Source: Antedon mediterranea (Eukaryota; Echinodermata; Crinoidea; Comatulida; Antedonidae). Taken from it: a DNA stretch of 64,000 nt. Positions 14,201-26,200 of this stretch are shown here, one piece after another. The notes under the pieces are model-generated. The model saw only the letters and a program-made list of their open reading frames with translations. It searched no databases and had not been told where the DNA came from. The position numbers and the translations under genes are program-made. Location of the stretch: the NCBI RefSeq assembly GCF_964355755.1, contig NC_092679.1, forward strand, positions 15,554,932 through 15,618,931. The letters run 5' to 3'. Every line of letters begins with the position of its first letter. The first letter of the stretch is position 1.

Positions 14201-17200
14201 TTAACACCCAAAATTACCTAAACAAGCTGCAGTTACCTAGAACAAAACAGTTAATAAGTTTGTTGCTTGTTGAAAAACAAGTTAATGTGCAAATGGAACA
14301 CATTTAAACCACTATTAATAGATAGGCGGTCACGGAAGACTCCATTTAATTTTGGAAGCAATCCGGACAAGGATCCCAATTCTGGACAACTTTTTATTAT
14401 TTTAAGCTGTATGTCAAAACTACTAGACAGATCTTTAGCATGATCCTTTATCCTTTTTTTCTTTTTGCTTCTGGCGGAGGTTGCATGACTCTCCAATTGC
14501 TTTTGTTTAATTTATATAAATATATGTTATTGAATATGAGGAAAATAAATAATAAAAAACAACAACTATAAAGTTATTTTGTTTTATAATTTTATTTATT
14601 GACTGTTGACTTCAGGGAGTACCGCACATAAAAGAAAAATGTTTAAGCAACCAACCATTTAAAAACAAAAATAGCCAATTTCCGCTAGGAGGTCCTCGGC
14701 TTTCGTGCAATAAATCATAGGATTTAAACCATTTAACAACAATTTTTAAATAAACTCTTACCTCTTTTTGGCTGCATGTCTTAGGCCAGAATTTAAGTAA
14801 ACCCATTATCACCTACAAAAGAAAGATTTGTCTTATCATATACTAACAGAAGACAGTAAATTAAACATAATTTATTTTAATCAATTTAAAAATACTTTGG
14901 TTTTAAAGTAAACAACAGTAGCAGTGTAAAAACAAAATAAAAAAGTAATACATTTTAAAAAACAAATATTACAAACATTAGGAAAAATGTTTTTTTCTTT
15001 TGGTGTCACTTTTCTGTGAAACTTACAAAGAGCACTACAGCCAATCCCTATTCAGGGGACACCTCTAATAAGAGGATAATATATTTTTGAAGGTATCCCC
15101 ATAATAGAGTTTAATGTATCACAAAATAGTATATTTCATATTTTTTGTATTGAAAGTTTTTTTCTATATTCAAATATGTTTAATTTTTATCTATTATTAA
15201 AATATATTACAAAGAAACAATATAATATCATTGTGAATATGAATAACAAGATAATTGTGTTTATTACTCAGGCTCTCATATCCACAGAATAATACATTTT
15301 TCATTTTTTGTTATCATTTTAGTATCATTTGAACATACCACAGCTAATGTTGTTATGTAATGTTTGGGGATAATATATCAAGCGACTGAAGAATCTCTTG
15401 CCAATTATACACGCACGGAATCTGACAGTTACTTATCCACAAATGTGACGTCAAGCATAAAAATTTAACAATTTAGTTCGCCAACTGATCAATAGCTATA
15501 AATGCATCCAGTCTGCGGCATTGTATTTTAATAAACCTTTAAGATGTTTAAAGATGTCTTGTCTCTTCTTACTAAGCCGTAAACTTGACTGAATAAAATG
15601 GTTTAAGTTTAAATTGATATTTTTAAAGATGGTGATTAAAAAATGTAATTAAAGTACTGTAATCATTAAATTAATTTAAGTTTAAAAAATTATATGAAAA
15701 TTATGTTTTTGTTAATAGACAAAAATTAATTTTCAAGCTATAGAAATAGTGTATAAGGTTTTGATAACATTGCCTAGCAAAACTTCAGAATTTACAGTAC
15801 AATCATCAAACCATATGAAGTTCTTCTTCGTGTTGATGCACTGTGTGGACACAGGTGTGTGCTAAACACCAGAGTTTTGCTGGGCGATGTAAACAAATTT
15901 AATATTTAAAAAATAAAATGAATACAACAAATTCTAAAAATCTGTTTTTGTTGAAGATATTTAAAAACCAAGTACGTTATTTTTTTGTGATTAAAGCTAT
16001 AAAAATTCTTGTCATGCTATTGTTTCTACTATACAGAGACCATTGTGAATCTGAACTGCTAACACAGTCGTACATTAATCTAATGTTTTAACATTAGCAT
16101 CAGGGCTCGCAGAATCCTAAAATATTTGGTTGCCCTTCGGGCAAGTAGGTTTTGGGTTTTGGTTGCCCTCATCATTTTTTTACTTGCCCACTATTTTAGC
16201 TTAATTTTAACGTTTTATACCGCGACTGCACCGCGAAAAAACGTTGGTGAAAAACGACTATGCTTAATACACTGTGGTGTTTTTTTCGATGGATTTTAAA
16301 GTAGTGAAAACAATTTTTCAAATTTTTTCAATTACACAGTGATGTAGGCCAATCTTTTAAGAACATTTTACAGTAATTTATTTTCTCATACGATCCTCCG
16401 TACAAGAGTTGCGATTGTTTAATTAACATGGTGTCCTGAAATCCCTTGAAAACGCTATGTTATTTCTGTTGGTTACGCTTCGTTGCACGGCATTGTTTGT
16501 CATCGATCGAAGATGTGTTCCGTTTCGTGAATGAATTCACGTGGGTTTACTTTGGGAGCAAAAACGTTTTGCTTCTATTGTGCAATGAAATTCCGAAATC
16601 AAGCTATTTTGCGATATTTAAAATGTAGTGGCCTAGACATGGCACTAATTATCTTACAATTATTTAATAGATATATCTAAAATATTGCCTATAGAAATGT
16701 AGGCCTCCTAGGCCTAAAAAGTTTAAACAAAGTACTTATGAAGGTGATGAGCTTGTAACGCGTTGAAATCATAAAGAAAAAAAAAACAAACATCAACTGA
16801 CGTCCGTCTACGTGACGTGAAACAATACGCATGCGTATAGCAAAAAACCTCACAGCAGCTGCCGTACGTAGTAGGAGCACATGGGTATGGTGTGTGGAGA
16901 GTGCGGGCTTGTGGAAGTTTACTTGTTGTTTCAGTAGAAGCTCGCACAGGTTGGATAAAAACAACCATCTGCTCGCACAAGTTGGTGATTGAAAACAACA
17001 CAAGGGAACTGTGCCGAATTGTGGTGAAAACCACGTGCTCCGCCAAGTTGGAGTTTTTGAAAGTTCAACTCTCGGCGATACCCGAAGAAGTGTATTATTT
17101 TCAATGTTGATAATAAAAAATATACTGTAACTATTTAAGTATTCAATGTATTTATTAAATAAATTATTAGGCCTATTAAATTTATATTCTGTAATATTTA

Positions 17201-20200
17201 TAAAAAAAATGGTAGGCCTACTTGCCTGTGTTAAAAACATCGGCCGCCGCCTATTTAGCACAGAAAATTAAAATTACGTATCTATTATAATTTAATAATA
17301 TACTGTATTTTCAATACAACTGTACATTTGAACAATAATTACAGTAATTCAGCAAATTATTTATTACACACAAAATACATAACATGAATGTAATTAAACA
17401 TAGGCCTAATCTACTATCAGGCTGTAGGCCACATAATTAATACTAAGTAGTAGATTCAGATTTTATTACCACCGTAAAATGATGTCGATAATTGAGAAAA
17501 ACAAAAACATACTAGCCCCTATTTTATTTGGTTTATAGTATAACTAGGGAGTTGTTAATTAGAAACTCCCTGGTATAATAACTTCAAATAAGTTAAAAGC
17601 CGAGAGTTCAACGCTTCCTATTTCGCGATCAATGGATGCCGCAAGAGACCGCGTGCTATATGACAGACCTGGAAACTCTATACTCAACGACTTGATACGC
17701 CCGACTGCATAGAAACACATGTTTTGGCTCCTGGAGATAACGTTCCATACCACCGAATTCCGATCCATACATTTACTTAACAAACACTACACTGGTCTCG
17801 ACGTCAAGAGAATTCGTTCGTGCGCGACTATTATTTTCATTGTTACAGTTTTTCACAACCCCTGTAAAACATCGTGGACATTTTCGGTGATTTTAAGAGG
17901 TTGCCCGTCGGGACATGACATGTTAAATTTTAGTTGCCCGACGTATTTATTTGGTTGCCGCGGGACGTCGGGCAAGCGATTCTGCGAGCCCTGAGCATGC
18001 TAGGTTAAATTTTGTCATAAAGTCGTCATGTAGTCAATGACAAGCATGTCAAAGGTCAAATTGAAAAAAAACAACTGAATGACTAATATACTATTAAATA
18101 TACAATGGCAAATATAATAGTATTGTCGATACATTATTTATTTAAGGACTATAATATATATATATATATATTGAATAGAATTACGATCTAATCTTCCCGT
18201 CTTATTTTTGTTAATAAATTATAATTTCTATGCTTTGATCACCATTCAAATCATAAGGAGACAATTTTTGTTTATAGTGTCGTAGTTAAATATCTAATAT
18301 TTGTACATAATTATGAAATAAAATTCAGTGGCAACTTCAGAATTTTGAAATATGAGGGAGGGTAAGGTTTAAAAACTATAAATAAATTGCTGAATATAAT
18401 TCAATGTTTTCTCTATAATAATAAAAATAACATAACTTAAATTTTCTTTTAAAAAAACCTCTCCTGAAACAAGAAACACTTGCACTTAGAATTATGGTTT
18501 AGATGTATTTCTTACAGTTTTAAACCACACTTTCTCATGGACTCATGGGCTAACCCAAGGGTGTCCAAATTCGGGAACGTAAATTGTATATACCTGTTCT
18601 GTAAGAGTAGCGTCTTTCTCCAAAAACTGTACAACACAATATGCTAGCTGTAAGGACAAAAACATATTTCACATTCAAATAAATAAAAAAATTTTAAATA
18701 CAGATGAATTAAACACAAATAACTGTCAAACTGTATTAATTATCTATTAATAAATATTTTTGACTGAAATACATTTGAATAAAAACATTGTTTTCACTGT
18801 TTAAAAGATGGCCTTGAAATGGTTTAAGTGTTATTTTAAAAAGAGATTTTTACACAGTATCATGCATACATTTATTTGCATTATCATACTCAACATATAA
18901 TAGGAGCAGATAATCAGTTCGTTGATAATGGAAGCAAAGAGCATTAATTTTCTCTTAACTTTCGAAAAGGATCTGTAGTCATATGAAAAGTCGTTAATCA
19001 CAATGGATGATCGCAACAGGAACGTAGACGAATCACGGTCAACGTGTCTACACACAACAGCACTCATAGAAAGTGATATCACGTAACAACAACAAAACAG
19101 TTGAATTGAAAATACAATTTTAGTAAAAAGTAATTCACAAACAAATTAATGTACGTACCTGGGCATGATATAAGTTCAGGCAGCGTACCTTGTGCAGAGG
19201 TATAAGAACCTTAATTAGAAATTGTTTATGCTCTGCCTTTAGCGGTAAGGCAAACCCATTTATTATGCTGTAATTTAAAAAAAAATATATCATAACATAG
19301 AACAAAAATGAAATGCCAATAACAAATTAATTTCCAACAATTCAAAACATTTAAGTAAAATATTAACAAACTTAACCCTTTAAAGATGTGGCCCGTATCC
19401 CATACATGGTAATTTACTGTCCCAGGACGCGAGGGTTGACTTTTTGGGGTCACTGAATTGCACTTTTTGAGAATTTGACTTTTGACCTAGGTCCTAAAAA
19501 GGCCAAAACATTTCACATAACAATAAAACCAACAATTGCAGAAAGTTACAGTCATAAAAATATATTTTGCATTTTTCCTAAACCTATTAAAAATACATTA
19601 TTTAGCCTCAGTCACTTGGGGTAGAAACCTTGCGTTTTCAAAGGGTTAAAGGTAGAATGGTTACCACACTGCAGGCCCAACCAACATATTAGGGAGTTTT
19701 CTTTTGTGATAACAGACTGATGTGTTGTCGATCATAGCCTAGACCTAGAGTTAAATTTGGACACAATCCGCATTGTAATGCAATCCAAATACTCCCACTT
19801 CTAAATTTTTACTAAATTTAGGACTATTCCCTTTTATTTTATGAATGTCTTTTTAAATATCAAATTCTTTTTAATTTTGGTGTACTGTACTATGGAAAAA
19901 ATAATAATATAATGGAACATTAAATTGAAGAAGATATTCACAAATATCAGAATTGCAATGTCATATGTCAAAAAGCAAGACCGAAACGTTCCATAGGAAG
20001 ACACTATAAAGTATATAAGATTAAATTAAAACGTCGTGAGGTGGTACAACTCTTCTTAACAATTTTTTCAATCTTCTATCAACTAAAAGTCGTAGTTAGT
20101 CATGCCTCGGGTCACATTCTATGGTCACCGTACAGGTAGGCTACTACATCAGTACTTCTATGAATGGATGACTAGTCGGTGACAATAACGCTAGTTGGTC

Positions 20201-23200
20201 ATACCCAGTACCGTTTTGATTTTACGATCATTCGGGAAACCACCTCACGACGTTAAATTAAAACCATATATATAAATAAAAAATAAATATTTTTTAATAA
20301 TTAATAACTGAAAAATTTAAATGCTACTAAAAATGTCAGCACCATGAAATAACACAAAGGGATGAAATTTGCAAAAATCATCTCAATTTCTCAAACTAAT
20401 CATTCCAAATATGCCTAGGTGAAGTAATATAAATTTCTGGTCTATGTATAACCTGAGTAATTAGATATCAAGAGATCTTTCATCAGTCCACGTTGGAAGT
20501 GTCGAGCTGATCCCTTATTCTCTCATGTGCAATTTTCATCTAATTTTCCAGTTTCCACTGTGAGGTTGTGGACAGTGCAACAGCCCAACACAAAACTGCT
20601 CTGGTGATCATTTCATGCATCATAGCAATGACTGATGATACTCTATTGCCCGGTTACAAATCGCTGATTTATTCCAAATGACTGTAAACATGATACTTAC
20701 CTACCAAGAATTTCTAGTAATTCGCCTACACCATTAAAATGTTCCGTTTCATACACAAATCTATAATATAAAATATAAAACAAAGAAATAAATAAATTGG
20801 CATTCAGAAACTGAGTGCGATATTTGGACAAATGCAGTGTGTTATTTAATAATTTGGTCCATAACAAAAATACTGCTACATCAATTTTTTTTGGCACCAA
20901 AAATATCAAATACAGAAATTGCAAACTGCAATTTAAATGAGCACTTTATATTGAGCATTGTACTTTGAACAATGAACATTGAGCATTGTACATTGAGCAA
21001 TGAACATTGAGCAATAAACATTGAGCAATGAACATTGAGCAATGAACATTGAGCAATGAACATTGAGCAATGAACATTGAGCAATGAACATTGAGCAATG
21101 AACATTGAGCAATGAACATTGAGCAATGAACATTGAGCAATGAACATTGAGCAATGAACATCGAGCAATGAACATCGAGCAATGAACATCGAGCAATGAA
21201 CATCGAGCAATGAACATCGAGCAATGAACATCGAGCATCGTACATCGAGCATCGTACATCGAGCATCGTACATCGAGCATCGTACATCGAGCATCGTACA
21301 TCGAGCATCGTACATCGAGCATCGTACACCGAGCATCGTACACCGAGCATCGTACACCGAGCATCGTACACTGAGCATCGTACACTGAGCATCGTACACT
21401 GAGCATTGTACACTGAGCATTGTACACTGAGCATTGTACACTGAGCATTGTACACTGAGCATTGTACACTGAGTATTGTACACTGAGCATTGTACACTGA
21501 GCATTGTACACTGTGCATCATTGTACACTGAGCAATGAACATTGAGCTCTGTACTTTGAGCATTGTACACAATGTACTTTGAGCATGTACTTTGAGTATT
21601 GTACTTTGTGCAATGAACATTGAGCCCTGCATGTTATTGTTACATATTAATACTAATAGTGATATAAACAAATATTTGACACTTTAGAGCATTTTTTCTT
21701 TATAATAATTGTCTATTAATCGTACTCTTTACAGTACGACACAAAAAGGGTTAAAGTGTATTTTGAGCAGCATAGCTTAATCTAAAGACGTATTGCACAA
21801 GAATGGAATAAAAGGGTAGGCAATAGATGTTGGAGCTGGAAACAAAATGGTAGATCAAGAAAACAGCGGAGATACTTTGTGCAAGAAGAACATGACCACC
21901 AATACAAGAACTAAAACAAAAGGTGTGATGATGAAGACTGTAGAAGTAAAGAAAGAGGCAACACCACAGACAGGCCTAAGCCTACCTAGGAATTGACTGA
22001 GTCACTCACTCAGTCACTTTATGACATGAAAAGAGGCTTGAACACTAAAACTAAATGTTATGCGTCTGAGTAGTTTCGCGCAAGAAAATAATTGTATTTT
22101 GATAAACAGATCATACAGTAATCTACGTAATCCAATTGAGCAACCAAATACGCAATGTATATATCCAACAGGCATACGGTGTTGATATCATTGAATTAAA
22201 CTAACAAGAAACCTAGACATAAACTTAGTATGGCAAGTCAGCGGCCCAAGAAATATCAATAATTCACAGATATCTGCGACACATTACGAAAAACATAATC
22301 ATAAAAAATCCGTAAGTTAATGTTAGCAAAAAAAAATGAAACCCTCCAATAATATCTTTACCAGAAATGCCTTTCCTATTGGAAAACTAGTCTAGCGTTC
22401 TGTGTGAAAACAATTTATGTCTGCCAGTGGACATGTCTTTAGTAAAATAGACTACTCACTTCTACATTTTTCTATTATTGTGTCTGAAAGGGTTTAATTA
22501 GCACTAATAAATTTGGTTTGATTACATGATGTGGTCGCATATTATCTATTTAGACTAGACCTTTTAAATGAGGCATGTAAAGCTCTGTCTACAATATCAA
22601 ACTAGTTTGACAAAAAAGTTTGATGTGTCCAAATATGGTGGTGATAATGTCCATAATGGCTGCAACCACCCCTTTTTTTTTGTCACATAAAGTTTGATAT
22701 TGTAGACAGAGCTTAAACCTTGTCTGCACTATCAAAATTTGTGATGTGTCCATGATGTCATATTATCACTACCATATTTGGGAATATCACTACCATATTT
22801 GGGCACATCACATATTTTTTTGTCGAACAAGTTTGATAGTGTAAACTGAGCTTAACAATGGGGTCAAATCAATACAAATGTTTTTTTCTTTCTTTATTAC
22901 CGTACATCCATTTTGAACTATTATTAATTACTATTATAACTTTACTTCTACACTTTTATTTTGTGCTCAAATGCACCTTAAGACGTGAACACTGATTGAT
23001 TTAGTCACATGAAAATCCCAAACCTCCTATCACTCTCATATCCTCATTAAATACCTGTCTATTAATTATTATCATTAATGATAATGATATTCTCATATTA
23101 TGAGATTTGCCGAACCGTTTAGTCAGTCACCAAGTCAGTGAACTCGACATGATCAGACCAAACTCTTTAAATTACCGTATCACGACGATGGTAGAACAGG

Positions 23201-26200
23201 CTAAATATAGTATCAGATTGCTGGGCAGAAAACGACTTATCCTCTGAAGCCTAATAACACAAATGGGATCAAATTAAATATCTTGTCATGAATGTCTCCA
23301 AGGAATAACGTGAGCTTTTATTACATCTATAAGCTATTATTTACCGACAGGATTGGATAAATGATGAAAATCTTTATTCATCCACGAAAGCCCAGATCAA
23401 CACAGTTGTTGTTCTTCATTGTGGCCTACTATAACATGCAAAATGTACAGTTTAGGAATTATATAAAATAAAAATGCTATGAATGTAAATACTACATTTT
23501 GTTCTAAGTATAGAAAGGCATAGAGTACAGTACAGTAGGGTTGTTTTTCCCTGTGGCCAAATGTAATGAGTGAAATGTACTGGTTTGGATGGAGTATATT
23601 TATATCATATAGTGTATGGTAAATTTGGTTCTATTCTATTATAAACATCATAAAAGCCCGTGATTAACTCGGGGATTTGTTGTTATAAATATACCGGTTT
23701 TCAATATTTTAACTACAAACTACAAATGGTCAATTTGGTTCTAATGGTATGTAAAAACAAAATTGGCAAAACAGTACAAAATAATTTGTACTGTTCTTTC
23801 AAAATCTATCAAATTTTTCGACCCTACAGTTGTAATACAGTAGTATCCTCCTCCATTGAGATATTCCGATTCCGGGGACACCTCTAATATGGGGACACCT
23901 CTATTATAGGGACACCTCTAATATGGGGACACCTTTAATATGGGGACACCTCTTATATGGGGACACCTCTAATATGGGGACACCTCTAATATGGGGACAC
24001 CTCTAATATGGGGACACCTCTATTATGGGGACACCTATATTATGGAGACACTTTTCCATGAAATAAACAAAGAGATATAGATGAACACAACGACTAAAAT
24101 GCAATTCAGGAGACATGTTGTTAGGTCACAAAGTTGTCCCGTTCTACTGTAAGTCCAAATACAATTTATAACAACTACTCTATAGGGTACATTCTTTAAT
24201 TACCCTGCCTTTCTTACCACCCCCCATCTCCTCCTCCCCTCATCTTTAGAACACTTTCTATTTATAAATAGAACAATCTGATTATTACCAATATTTACAT
24301 ACTATCAACAGCGTTCTACTATATGCGACTGTTCAAACTCATTATATTATGTAAGGCTCCATTACCAATAGCCAATACCATAATAGCAATGCAAATTACA
24401 GCAATTAGTCCCTGGTATGAAATCTCTAGCCACTACATGGTCGATAAATAAATATGAATTATAGACAAAACATTATTTTAGTGGCAAGATAAAAAAATAA
24501 ATTGATCATCTTAACTTGCTAATTTCGTGCTACATACATATTTATAGTACAGGTATGAGGATGTTGGTTTTTAGAATATTAAATTGGAATTTACTGTATG
24601 GGGAATGAGGAGGGATTTGACCCCCTGGAGAAAAACATGACCTCCTGTCTTCTACCAAATATTCATTAAACATGCAAAGTCTTCCCCTCCCCTCTTTAAC
24701 CCTCACACCCCCTGCCCCTTGTCTCCTGTCTTCTTGTTGATCAAACCTAAATGATACACATATTGGTAAAAGTTAAGTTGGAAATGATCTGGAAAAACTT
24801 AATTGTATTGCTTTACCATTTTCTTATTAAAAAGGTTAAAGGTCAAAAAAGGTTATAGGTCATCTTAAAACACCAGTGATAAAATGCTTTGCGATCTGAT
24901 TCCATGTATTAAATCGAGTGTAATTAAGATTGCAGAAGCATTTCAACTGGTAATTATGATATGGATTTAATACCTATCAATATCAGTGAGTTTCGCGCAC
25001 CATCATGCATTACGAATGGGTACAGTTAGGTACAGTATGATACCGTCAGTTCTATTACTGGTCGCAAGACGATTGATTTACTGAAATAAACCTGTCCACT
25101 AGACAAGTTTCTTCTAATGTTTTCACAGAGAACAAAATTCCGCTACCCTGTAATTTTCCTAATTTTTACTAACAAGAACAAATAGCTGCGATTGTGATCT
25201 GCTGAGGTTTATGATTTTCATGCATACTCATGAGAGCGTTACAACCCATTCAGGGCTCGCAGAATCGCTTGCCCGACGTCCCGCGGCAACCAAATAAATA
25301 CGTCGGGCAACTAAAATTTAATATGTCATGTCCCGACGGGCAACCTCTTAAAATCACCGAAAATGTCCACGATGTTTTACAGGGGTTGTGAAAAACTGTA
25401 ACAATGAAAATAATAGTCGCGCACGAACGAATTCTCTTGACGTCAAGACCAGTGTAGTGTTTGTTAAGTAAATGTATGGATCGGAATTCGGTGGTATGGA
25501 ACGTTATCTCCAGGAGCCAAAACATGTGTTTCTATGCAGTCGGGCGTATCAAGTCGTTGCGTATGGAGTTTCCAGGTCTGTCATATAGCACGCGGTCTCT
25601 TGCGGCATCCATTGATCGCGAAATAGGAAGCGTTGAACTCTCGGCTTTTAACTTATTTGAAGTTATTATACCAGGGAGTTTCTAATTAACAACGCCCTAG
25701 TTATACTATAAACCAAATAAAATAGGGGCTAGTATGTTTTTGTTTTTCTCAATTATCGACATCATTTTACGGTGGTAATAAAATCTGAATCTACTACTTA
25801 GTATTAATTATGTGGCCTACAGCCTGATAGTAGATTAGGCCTATGTTTAATTACATTCATGTTATGTATTTTGTGTGTAATAAATAATTTGCTGAATTAC
25901 TGTAATTATTGTTCAAATGTACAGTTGTATTGAAAATACAGTATATTATTAAATTATAATAGATACGTAATTTTAATTGTCTGTGCCAAATAGGCACCGG
26001 CCGATGTTTTTAACACAGGCAAGTAGGCCTACCATTTTTTTTATAAATATTACAGAATATAAATTTAATAGGCCTAATAATTTATTTAATAAATACATTG
26101 AATACTTAAATAGTTACAGTATATTTTTTATTATCAACATTGAAAATAATACACTTCTTCGGGTATCGCCGAGAGTTGAACTTTCAAAAACTCCAACTTG

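Larger units (their letters stand above)
11863..14761 (-). other. PPP2R5 intron 9
   Basis: Mostly AT-rich sequence without a recognisable feature. A possible degenerate hAT-like MITE sits at about 12071-12257, with GGATCCAGC at the left and CTAAATCCACCCCTGA at the right. A poly(T)/poly(G) tract lies at about 14150-14185. Confidence 0.6.
14813..18593 (-). other. PPP2R5 intron 8
   Basis: Holds a 122-bp MITE (15768-15889) and the 1.9-kb transposon copy A (16101-17993). A TA dinucleotide run lies at about 18150-18172. No exon was seen. Confidence 0.75.
19268..20700 (-). other. PPP2R5 intron 6
   Basis: Holds a piggyBac-like MITE (19376-19645) and a 223-bp element with a 9-bp target duplication (20031-20253). 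Nothing else is recognised. Confidence 0.75.

Noticed and set aside
16446-17783. Several 60-190-codon frames inside transposon copy A, repeated in copy B (25461-26813), as transposase or captured genes
   Set aside because: They are shared only because the two copies are young and nearly identical. None shows a DDE or hAT-type signature, and changes between copies include an in-frame insertion and indels without a coding pattern.
20881-21671. Three long overlapping minus-strand frames (192-241 codons) taken as genes
   Set aside because: They are the 14-bp satellite read in each frame. The frames do not join in phase to exon 6 without a stop and there is no sign of codon constraint.
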